A stretch of 15,644 nucleotides of DNA from Acetobacteraceae bacterium. GTDB lineage: Bacteria; Pseudomonadota; Alphaproteobacteria; Zavarziniales; Zavarziniaceae. The stretch lies in assembly GCA_947379865.1 (NCBI GenBank), contig CANCOY010000086.1, forward strand, positions 1 through 15,644. The letters run 5' to 3'. A model generated the notes under the pieces. It was not told the DNA's origin, did no database searches, and saw only the letters and a program-made list of their open reading frames with translations. Position 1 is the first letter of the stretch. Every line of letters begins with the position of its first letter. Below are positions 7,427-14,383 of this stretch, in pieces. Made by a program: the position numbers and the translations under genes.

Positions 7427-9133
7427 ATGTTTCAGTCGATGAAAATCAGAGATAAATTACTTCTTCCCGTTGTGCTCTTGATTTTCACCATGATCGCGTC
7501 GTCCTACCTTCTGGTGCAGCAGTTGACGCAGGCCAACTCCGCCTTTGAAGGTTTGATCCGCACTCAATTGCAGGCCCGCTACCTCGCAAAGGACATCACG
7601 GCGCAACTCTCGGAAGCAGGCCGGGTTGCCAACCTGATGTTGCTGCAGCACGAACGTGCCGACTACAAGATGACGTCGGAGCGCCTGCAGGGGGTGCTTG
7701 ACCTGATCCCGCCTCGGCGGGACGAATTGACCGGCCTTGATCCCGAGGCTGTCGCGGCAATCGAGAAGGTAACAGCCGCGCACAATGCCATGACCGGGGC
7801 CTTGAAGCCGACCCTTGATCTGAAGAACGCCAATGACTTTGACGGTGCCACTGCCTATTGGGCAGCCAATGCGCGGAGTTCACTGGTGCCAGCCCTGACG
7901 GCAATGGGCGAAACCGCGGACCGGGCCGCCAAGAGGGCAAATGAGTCGGTAATCAATCAGATCGCGTCGACGAATGAGCGCATTCGCTATCTCGTTATTG
8001 CCCTGGGCCTCGGCATCCTTGTTGTCAGCGGCCTGGCTTTGCTCATCATCCTGCGCGGCGTCGTGGCACCGTTGAACGAGCTGACCAACAAGATCAAGCT
8101 TCTCTCATCGGGCAATGGGAATTTTGAGGTTCCCCAGGCAACCCGGGGTGATGAGCTGGGTGCCATGGGCAAGGCCTTGCTGATCTTCAAGGGCAATGCG
8201 GAGAAGATCAGGATCGCCATGACTGCCGAGGCCGTGACAATTGAGATCGGCGACGTCATTACCAAGGCGGCCGAGAATGACCTCACGGTCCGCGTCGACC
8301 TGTCCGACAAGACGGGCTTCCTCAAGAACATCGGCGTTGCCATCAACCAGCTGCTTGAGCGCTCGAACGCGACCCTCAGGGACATCAACCTGAAGACCCG
8401 TCAGGTCGCCAGTGCGGTGGCGGAGGCAAGCACTGCCGTGGGCCAGGTGTCGGTCGGCGCCCGCTCGCAGAACACGGCTGTGGCCCAGGTCAGCCAGGCG
8501 CTTGCCGAGTCTGCCCTTGCCATCCGCGCTGTTTCCGGCAGCGCCAACAAGGCGAGTGAGAAGGGCATCACAGCAGCTCATCTGGTCGAGCGGGGGCAGA
8601 TGTCTGCCGAGGAACTGTTCAACATTGTCGAGAAGATCACCCAGAACAGCCGCAAGATCAGTCAAATCACGCAGGTCATCGCGGGCATTGCCAACCGGAC
8701 GCACATTCTGTCCCTGAACGCCGCAATCGAGGCGGCCCGCGCCGGCGAGCATGGTAAGGGTTTCGTCGTCGTCTCCCAGGAGGTCGGCAAGTTGGCGGAA
8801 AGTGCAGCGCAGAATGCACAGCAGATCACCGATATCGTCGAACAGGCCACGGCGGATGCGGCGGCCGGTCGGACTGCATCTCTGGAAGTAAAGAAGACGA
8901 TGGATTCCATCGCCGGTGAGGTTTCACAGACCAGTCAGATGATCCAGTCGATTGCTGTCGCCATGGAAGAACAGCAGGCGATGGTGACCCAGATCGAGGG
9001 CAACCTTGGTGACATTCGCGGCATTGCATCAGGCAATGCCGTCGCCGCCGAGGAGATCACCGCCACCATGATCCAGCTCTCGCAACTGGCAACGGAGCAG
9101 CGTCAGCAGGTTGAAACCTTCAAGACGTCCTGA
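7427..9133 (+). CDS. methyl-accepting chemotaxis protein (4HB-type sensor, HAMP)
   Basis: This 568-residue chemoreceptor is anchored in the inner membrane. Transmembrane helix 1 is at about 11-30 and helix 2 at about 187-209. They flank a helical periplasmic region (about 31-186) of four-helix-bundle (4HB) length. A HAMP domain follows at about 210-262, and a second HAMP-like segment at about 264-316 holds the DLTVRVDLSDKTGF stretch. The cytoplasmic signalling coiled coil has a canonical hairpin tip at 411-462, including IANRTHILSLNAAIEAARAG and GKGFVVVSQEVGKLAESA, where CheA and CheW dock. The last residues, QVETFKTS, vaguely resemble a CheR-tethering pentapeptide but lack its Trp. It is the only receptor in the cluster and so probably its dedicated input. 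The ligand cannot be read from the sequence. The cheR reading frame begins at its stop codon. Confidence 0.93.
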   Translation: MFQSMKIRDKLLLPVVLLIFTMIASSYLLVQQLTQANSAFEGLIRTQLQARYLAKDITAQLSEAGRVANLMLLQHERADYKMTSERLQGVLDLIPPRRDELTGLDPEAVAAIEKVTAAHNAMTGALKPTLDLKNANDFDGATAYWAANARSSLVPALTAMGETADRAAKRANESVINQIASTNERIRYLVIALGLGILVVSGLALLIILRGVVAPLNELTNKIKLLSSGNGNFEVPQATRGDELGAMGKALLIFKGNAEKIRIAMTAEAVTIEIGDVITKAAENDLTVRVDLSDKTGFLKNIGVAINQLLERSNATLRDINLKTRQVASAVAEASTAVGQVSVGARSQNTAVAQVSQALAESALAIRAVSGSANKASEKGITAAHLVERGQMSAEELFNIVEKITQNSRKISQITQVIAGIANRTHILSLNAAIEAARAGEHGKGFVVVSQEVGKLAESAAQNAQQITDIVEQATADAAAGRTASLEVKKTMDSIAGEVSQTSQMIQSIAVAMEEQQAMVTQIEGNLGDIRGIASGNAVAAEEITATMIQLSQLATEQRQQVETFKTS

Positions 9134-9140
9134 GGCTGTC

Positions 9141-9953
9141 TTGGGGACGCCCCAGGATGCGCTGACCCGCATAGCGTGCCTTGTCGAGGCACGCTATGGC
9201 CTGTCGCCGGCTGTGCTGGAGCAAAGGCTTTGTGGTTATCTGGGGCGCTCTTCTGCCCATGATCAGGCACAGCTGGCAGATCAGTTGAGTGTCGCCCATG
9301 AAGACCACCCGCTCTGGCAGGCTCTGATAGAGGGGCTGCTGGTTCATGAGACCTATTTTTACCGCCACATGGACCAGCTTGACGTGGTAACGCAAGAGGT
9401 ATTGCCCCTTTTGCGTCGCCAAAACCCGGGTGGCATCAGTGCCTGGTGTGCCGGCTGTGCGACCGGGGAGGAGGCCTATACGCTGGCCTTCATGATGCGT
9501 GATGCCGGTCTTTCGGCCAGGGTCATTGGAACGGATTTAAGTGCCCGCTCGATCGCCTCGGCCCGCCTTGGAAGCTTTGGCCAAACCCCCGGGCTGAACA
9601 GTTTCCGTGCCATGCCTGCCGTAGCCTGGTCAAAGTTTTCCGCCATTCCTGGTCGTCCGGCTGTCTGGTCGGTTGCAGCGGATATAAGGGCCTCCGTGGA
9701 GTTCATGGTTCATAATTTGGTCTTGCCCTTGCCGGATGCTCGCCGGATGAACCTGATCTCGTGCCGGAACACCCTTATCTACTTCAGTGCCGAGGGGCAG
9801 CGCCGGGTGGAGGAGAACATTGTTGCATCCTCAGGGCCGGGAACAATCTTGCTGCTGGGCCCGGCTGAGCGCCTTCGCTACACCAATGTTTTCGAGCCGT
9901 TGAGCTATTCGCATCCGCAGATCCTGCACTGGCCAGAGCACAAGGCGAGGTGA
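9141..9953 (+). CDS. cheR: chemoreceptor glutamate methyltransferase CheR
   Basis: CheR transfers methyl groups from S-adenosylmethionine to glutamates of MCPs for adaptation. The N-terminal helical domain (about 5-65) has the usual ALTRIACLVEARYGL pattern. The SAM-binding domain follows from about 70, with ETYFYR at 70-75, motif I WCAGCATGEEAYTLA at 102-116, GTDLS at 130-134 and the hallmark CRNTLIYF at 208-215. Length (270 residues) is normal. TTG 9141 is chosen because GAGG lies 5 bases upstream, overlapping the MCP stop. TTG 9111 would add 10 residues that overlap the MCP coding end and fit no known domain. The cheB start follows 4 bases after the stop. No TPR or other extra domain is present. 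Confidence 0.93.
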   Translation: MGTPQDALTRIACLVEARYGLSPAVLEQRLCGYLGRSSAHDQAQLADQLSVAHEDHPLWQALIEGLLVHETYFYRHMDQLDVVTQEVLPLLRRQNPGGISAWCAGCATGEEAYTLAFMMRDAGLSARVIGTDLSARSIASARLGSFGQTPGLNSFRAMPAVAWSKFSAIPGRPAVWSVAADIRASVEFMVHNLVLPLPDARRMNLISCRNTLIYFSAEGQRRVEENIVASSGPGTILLLGPAERLRYTNVFEPLSYSHPQILHWPEHKAR

Positions 9954-9957
9954 ACGG

Positions 9958-10983
9958 GTGCGTGTATCCCTCGTAGTATCGACAGAATTCCTCAAGCTGG
10001 TGGTGCGGCAGGTGCTTCGCCAACAAGAGGATGTCGTGCTTGTTGATGAAGCCCCGGATCTGGAGGCCTTGACGGCACTGTCTCCGGTTGACGTACTCAT
10101 CATAGAGAGGGGCCTGTTCGACGAGGTGCGTGGGCGCGGCGGCCTGGTGGCTGCGCATCATCGGGGACAGGTCATCATCGTGGGGCAGGGGCCATCGCTG
10201 GTCATGCCACAGGGCATGGTGCCGGGAAAAATTTTTCTGGTGCCTGGCGGCTCGGAGGGGCAGGCGCTTGACCCCAGCCTGTTGTCGGCCCGTCTGCTCC
10301 TTGCCCTTCAGTCGGCAGGGCGCGGTGAGGCGGCTCGCTCCCCCCGGCCGGCCCTGCTTGACGCGCCCCCTGTGACAGACATTCCAAGGCGGGTGCGCCG
10401 CATGGTGCGTCCAGCTCTGGTGGGTATTGCTGTTTCCACCGGGGGGCCAGACGTCCTTCAGCTTCTCCTCGGTGCACTCGACAGGCCCACCTGCCCGTTG
10501 GTCATCGCGCTGCATATCCCCAGCGCGCACACCGCAAGTCTTTGTCAGCATCTTGCGGCAACGTCTCGGCACGGGGTTGTGGTGAGCGCTGGGGGAGCCA
10601 TGGCCCGTCAGGGCATCACGCTTCTTGAGGGCGGGGCTGATTATGGAATTGAAGCATTGGGTGCGGAGCTTGTGGTCAAGCGGCTGCGCAAAGGCCCCTC
10701 AGGCTTTCATCCCAATGGGGACATCCTGTTTGCCAGCATGGCTGGCCTGGGGCGACCTGTGGTAGGCGTCATCCTGAGCGGCATGGGTGACGATGGTACA
10801 AGGGGCGCGGCCTCCCTCTTTGCAAAAGGCTATCCGGTGCTTGTTCAGAGGCCAGACACCTGTGTGGTTCCAGGCATGCCGACGGCTGCAATCGCCGCAG
10901 GCGTCGCTTCCGAGGTTGCCGCCCCTCTCGATATCGCAAGGCGCCTGAATTTGTGGTTCACGCTTCCGGAGACGCGCGACTGA
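9958..10983 (+). CDS. cheB: chemoreceptor methylesterase CheB with degenerate receiver
   Basis: This 341-residue protein has the CheB layout: a receiver-like domain (about 1-118), a linker (about 120-150) and a methylesterase domain (about 151-335). The catalytic triad is intact: S160 in IAVSTGGP, H186 in ALHIPSAHTASL and D278 in SGMGDDGTRGA. It should remove methyl groups from MCP glutamates. The receiver has decayed. The phospho-Asp is Glu50 (VLIIERGLF), the acidic pair is replaced by S8-T9, and the conserved Lys lies in a LVPGG segment without Lys. It therefore probably cannot be phosphorylated. Glu50 might mimic the phosphorylated state and leave the esterase permanently on, but this is inference. 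GTG 9958 has GAGG 7 bases upstream and follows cheR by 4 bases. It is the last gene of the cluster. Confidence 0.92.
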   Translation: MRVSLVVSTEFLKLVVRQVLRQQEDVVLVDEAPDLEALTALSPVDVLIIERGLFDEVRGRGGLVAAHHRGQVIIVGQGPSLVMPQGMVPGKIFLVPGGSEGQALDPSLLSARLLLALQSAGRGEAARSPRPALLDAPPVTDIPRRVRRMVRPALVGIAVSTGGPDVLQLLLGALDRPTCPLVIALHIPSAHTASLCQHLAATSRHGVVVSAGGAMARQGITLLEGGADYGIEALGAELVVKRLRKGPSGFHPNGDILFASMAGLGRPVVGVILSGMGDDGTRGAASLFAKGYPVLVQRPDTCVVPGMPTAAIAAGVASEVAAPLDIARRLNLWFTLPETRD

Positions 10984-10996
10984 AGATCAATGGCCG

Positions 10997-11014
10997 CAGG
11001 CTGGCGATAGCCTG
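10997..11014 (+). terminator. weak hairpin after the che cluster
   Basis: CAGGCT (10997-11002) and AGCCTG (11009-11014) form a perfect 6-bp stem with a 6-base loop, starting 13 bases after the cheB stop. There is no T-run after it, only TCCTCTT a few bases on. It may be a weak or Rho-assisted terminator, or a chance hairpin. Confidence 0.25.
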
Positions 11015-11052
11015 ATGATGTCCTCTTGAGTGTTCATTCGCGATGGGTAAGT

Positions 11053-11095
11053 TTTGGGTGAACCGCTCGGCTTCCGGGTCGACCCTTCACCCAAA
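11053..11095. promoter_or_regulatory. inverted repeat upstream of monooxygenase gene
   Basis: TTTGGGTGAA at 11053-11062 is matched by TTCACCCAAA at 11086-11095, a perfect 10-bp inverted repeat with 23 bases between the arms. The 10 bases just inside the right arm (11076-11085, GGGTCGACCC) are themselves a perfect palindrome. No T-run follows on either strand, so a terminator is unlikely. The position 110-150 bases before the monooxygenase start suggests an operator. A weak TTGAGT (11026) / TAAGTT (11048) promoter pair would overlap its left arm. Confidence 0.5.
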
Positions 11096-11191
11096 CGGCA
11101 TCCATCCTTCAGCCCTAGGCCGAGACAAGGGCGCTTGATGAGGTCATACTGCCGTGGCGCAGAATGAACCCGCAAGATGGTTCCGGCGCGG

Positions 11192-11199
11192 GGAGGAAG
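11192..11199 (+). promoter_or_regulatory. Shine-Dalgarno site favouring ATG 11206
   Basis: GGAGGAAG precedes ATG 11206 by 6 bases at its 3' end. The upstream ATG 11164 has no such site. The 14 extra residues it would add are low in domain character. Confidence 0.6.
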
Positions 11200-11205
11200 A
11201 GCATC

Positions 11206-12846
11206 ATGTCATCGGAAAACGGGCAGACGGCTGGCCGCGGCGCGGCAGACCATGTGGATGCGGTGATTGTCGGGGCAGGCTTTGCCGGCCTCTACATGCT
11301 CCATCGCCTGCGGGACAAGCTGGGCCTCAAGGCCGAGGTGATCGAGGCGGCCACCGGTGTGGGGGGTACCTGGTTCTGGAACCGCTATCCGGGTGCGCGT
11401 TGTGATATCCAGAGCGTGCATTATTCCTACGCTTTCTCCGAAGAGCTGCAGCAGGAATGGACCTGGTCGGAGAAATACGCCGCCCAGCCTGAAATTCTGT
11501 CCTATCTAAACTTTGTGGCCGACCGCTTTGATCTGCGGCGCAGCATCAGTCTGGGTACCCGGGTGACTGCTGCCACCTTTGACGAGGCTTCCAACAGCTG
11601 GGACGTGGAGACGGACCGCGGCAGGCGGTTGCGGGCGCGTTATGTGATCAGTGCCGTCGGCTGCCTTTCCGCCGGCCATGTGCCCTCTTTTCCCGGTGTT
11701 GAGGCCTTTGCCGGCAAGACCTATCACACGGGCAGGTGGCCTGTTGAGGGGGTGGATTTCACCGGCCAGCGTGTGGGCATCATTGGCACGGGATCAACTG
11801 CGATCCAGACAATCCCCTTCATCGCCCAGCAGGCCAGCCACCTCACGGTCTTCCAGCGCAGCGCCACTTATGCAACGCCGCTTGGCAACACCCCCTCGGA
11901 TCCTGCCGAAGGTGGGGACGGGCCAGGAGAGGCGGCAACGCGGCTGGCCATGGAATGGGAATCCTGGGCGGGCGTGCCTTTCCCCAGGATCAGGCCGTCT
12001 GGCAAGGGCGTTTCTGCCGAAGAGCGCACGGCCTGGTTCGAGGAATGCTGGGCCCAGGGCGGCTTCGCCCTGTGGGGTGGCAGCTATGCCGACCTGCTGT
12101 TTGATCCCGAGCTCAACGAGGCAGCGGCCGAGTTCATTCGCGCGAAGATCAAGCAGAAGGTGCGCGATCCTGCGGTGGCCGAACTGCTGACGCCGCGTGG
12201 CATTCCTTATGGCACCAAGAGGCCGGTCTGCGAGACGGGTTTTTATGAAACCTTCAACCGCGACAATGTCACCCTGGTGGATATCAAGGCAGCCCCCATT
12301 GTGGAAATCACCGCCACGGGCCTGCGCACGGCCGCAGCGACCCACGAGTTGGACAGCCTGATCTTTGCAACCGGCTTTGACGCTTTCACCGGCGCCCTTT
12401 TTGCCATGAATATACGTGGGCGTGGCGGCAAGCGGTTGCAGGATCACTGGGGAGAGGGGCCGCGCAATTATCTTGGCTTGTCCATCCACGGGTTCCCTAA
12501 CCTGTTCACCATCACCGGGCCGTTCAGCCCCTCGGTGCTGTTCAACATGCCACGCGGCATCGAACAGCATTGCGACTGGATCGCCGATAGCATTGCCGCG
12601 ATGGAGCGCCAGAACCTTGCCTCTATGGAAGCCACGGCCGAGGCCGAGGCGGCATGGATGGCAGAGGTGAAGGCCATTGCCGACATGACGTTGTTTCCAA
12701 CCACCGACAGCTGGTATCTGGGCGCCAACATCCCAGGCAAGCCCCGGGTGTTCATGGTCTTCCTCGCCGGCGGTAAGCGATACAAGGAGATCTGTGACGA
12801 GGTGGTCGCAGATAATTACAGGGGCTTTGCCCTTAGCCCCGCCTGA
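11206..12846 (+). CDS. type I Baeyer-Villiger flavin monooxygenase
   Basis: This 546-residue protein would be a cytoplasmic FAD- and NADPH-dependent enzyme that inserts one oxygen of O2 next to a carbonyl, turning ketones into esters or lactones. An FAD Rossmann motif GAGFAGLY lies at 23-30, followed by GGTWFWNRYPGARCD at 53-67, typical of this family. The type I fingerprint FAGKTYHTGRWP at 168-179 matches FxGxxxHxxxWP exactly. A second Rossmann motif GTGSTAIQ for NADPH lies at 194-201. The FATGFDAFTG segment occurs in the C-terminal half, as in cyclohexanone and phenylacetone monooxygenases. Length fits that group. The substrate cannot be assigned. It stands alone after the che cluster with its own upstream region, and it converges with the transporter gene 63 bases on. 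Confidence 0.9.
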   Translation: MSSENGQTAGRGAADHVDAVIVGAGFAGLYMLHRLRDKLGLKAEVIEAATGVGGTWFWNRYPGARCDIQSVHYSYAFSEELQQEWTWSEKYAAQPEILSYLNFVADRFDLRRSISLGTRVTAATFDEASNSWDVETDRGRRLRARYVISAVGCLSAGHVPSFPGVEAFAGKTYHTGRWPVEGVDFTGQRVGIIGTGSTAIQTIPFIAQQASHLTVFQRSATYATPLGNTPSDPAEGGDGPGEAATRLAMEWESWAGVPFPRIRPSGKGVSAEERTAWFEECWAQGGFALWGGSYADLLFDPELNEAAAEFIRAKIKQKVRDPAVAELLTPRGIPYGTKRPVCETGFYETFNRDNVTLVDIKAAPIVEITATGLRTAAATHELDSLIFATGFDAFTGALFAMNIRGRGGKRLQDHWGEGPRNYLGLSIHGFPNLFTITGPFSPSVLFNMPRGIEQHCDWIADSIAAMERQNLASMEATAEAEAAWMAEVKAIADMTLFPTTDSWYLGANIPGKPRVFMVFLAGGKRYKEICDEVVADNYRGFALSPA

Positions 12847-12909
12847 GTGTCATAAGGGGGGCGCTGCTGGGGGCACGCTGGAGTTCACTCAGCATGGCTG
12901 GTCTGTGGC

Positions 12910-14163
12910 TTACAAGAGCAGCATGGCCCCCGCCGCCAAGGCCATCACGGCGGTGGCCAGCCAGCCCATGATCTTCATGCCCGTTGGTGCCACGAATTGG
13001 CCAAGGTGCTTGCGGTTGGTTACCACGATCATGGTTGCCACCATCAGGGGCACAGCGATCACGCCGTTGAGAACAGCACTCCAGAACAGCGCCTTGATGG
13101 GGTCGATGGGCAGGACCAGCATCATGAGACCCAGGCAATAGGCCAGCGCGATCACGCCATAAAATGACTGTGCTTTCTCTGGCCGTTGCTCAAGTCCAAG
13201 GCGCCAGCCGCGCAGTTCGCCAATGGCATAGGCGGCCGACCCGGCAAGCACGGGCAGGGCCAGCAGGCCGGTGCCGATAATGCCAAGGCTGAACAGCAGG
13301 AAGGCAAAGTCTCCGGCAATTGGGCGCAGCGCCTCGCCCGCCTGGGCCGAGGTAACGATATTGGTTATTCCTGCCTTGTTCAGGGTTACGGCTGTGGTCA
13401 GGATGATGAAAAAGGCAATCAGGTTCGAGAAGCCCATGCCGAAATAGGTGTCGACGGCGATGCGCCCAAGCTCCGCCGGTGCGTCGTCCGGGTGATCGAT
13501 CAAGGCACCGGCACCGGCCAGTGTCTCGTCTTCCACTTCCTCGGCACTCTGCCAGAAAAACAGATAGGGGCTGATGGTTGTGCCAAAGATGGCGACGACA
13601 ATCGTCAAGGCATCCTGGTTCCAGGTGATCTGTGGCCAGACAACTCCCCGGGCGACCTCCCACCAGTCGATCTGCACGGCAAAGAGCACGCCGACATAGG
13701 CAAAGAGTGCCAGCGTCAGCCATTTCAGGACGTGAACATAGCGATGATAGGGGACGAAGACCTGCAGCAATAATGAGCCAAGGGCAAACAGCACCGCAAA
13801 CGGTGTCTCTCCCCAGCCTACCAGCAGGCGCATCGCGGCACCCATGGCCGCCATGTCTGCGCCGATGTTCACCGTATTGGCAACGAACAACAGGCCAACA
13901 ATCAGATAGGCAAGCCAGCGCGGCAGCACCTGGGCCATGTTGGCAGCCAGCCCCTTGCCGGTAACCCGGCCGATCCGTGCACAGATTTCCTGGATGGCGG
14001 CCATCAGCGGGTAGGTGAGGACAACTGTCCACAGCATGTTGACGCCAAACTGGGCGCCTGCCTGCGAATAGGTCGCGATGCCGCTGGGATCATCATCGGC
14101 GGCGCCCGTGATAAGCCCGGGGCCCAGACGCCGAAACCATTGCAGGGGTGAGAGTGAAAGCAT
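12910..14163 (-). CDS. divergent Nramp-family divalent metal transporter
   Basis: This 417-residue integral membrane protein has about 11 hydrophobic segments, in the Nramp fold that moves divalent metals with protons. Helix 1 carries DDDPSGIATYSQ at 23-34 where classical Mn/Fe transporters have DPGN. Helix 6 carries TTISPYLFFW at 195-204 instead of the MPH motif that supplies the metal-coordinating Met. The VANTVNIGADMAAMGAA stretch at 94-110 fits the family. The metal specificity is therefore uncertain and may not be Mn2+. ATG 14163 is preferred because MLSLSPLQWFRRLGPG runs directly into helix 1. A frame open to ATG 14289 would add 42 residues that look like leader, not a membrane helix. 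It faces the monooxygenase tail to tail and the ene-reductase head to head. Confidence 0.87.
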   Translation of the reverse strand: MLSLSPLQWFRRLGPGLITGAADDDPSGIATYSQAGAQFGVNMLWTVVLTYPLMAAIQEICARIGRVTGKGLAANMAQVLPRWLAYLIVGLLFVANTVNIGADMAAMGAAMRLLVGWGETPFAVLFALGSLLLQVFVPYHRYVHVLKWLTLALFAYVGVLFAVQIDWWEVARGVVWPQITWNQDALTIVVAIFGTTISPYLFFWQSAEEVEDETLAGAGALIDHPDDAPAELGRIAVDTYFGMGFSNLIAFFIILTTAVTLNKAGITNIVTSAQAGEALRPIAGDFAFLLFSLGIIGTGLLALPVLAGSAAYAIGELRGWRLGLEQRPEKAQSFYGVIALAYCLGLMMLVLPIDPIKALFWSAVLNGVIAVPLMVATMIVVTNRKHLGQFVAPTGMKIMGWLATAVMALAAGAMLLL

Positions 14164-14383
14164 CGATTGGCTCTGTTTTATGAAGCGTGAAGGGATTCCG
14201 GCTCTGTTCCGGGGCAAGGCTTCACAGGGGGCAGTAACCTTTGGCAGATAGTGGCATCCGTCCCCTGGCGATACAATGAAGGGCCGCATTGGAACCGTCG
14301 ACAGAACCCGTCACAGTAGCGGTTCCTGACGCTGCGCCCAGCCCATGTGGCAGCCAGCCACCACATCATGGAAGCGGAACGCA
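14164..14383. promoter_or_regulatory. divergent control region, transporter/ene-reductase
   Basis: These 220 bases separate two outward-facing genes and must carry both promoters. Three inverted repeats are visible: GTGAAG/CTTCAC at 14187-14192 and 14220-14225, GGAACCG/CGGTTCC at 14291-14297 and 14320-14326, and ATGTGG/CCACAT at 14345-14350 and 14361-14366. TACAAT at 14272-14277 is a good -10 for the plus strand, but no -35 sits at the right distance. No small ORF is convincing. Confidence 0.4.

Noticed and set aside
13190..14032. 280-residue minus-strand ORF overlapping the Nramp gene
   Set aside because: It is a frame-shifted shadow with Cys/Arg/Gly-rich composition. The overlapping frame encodes the membrane helices.
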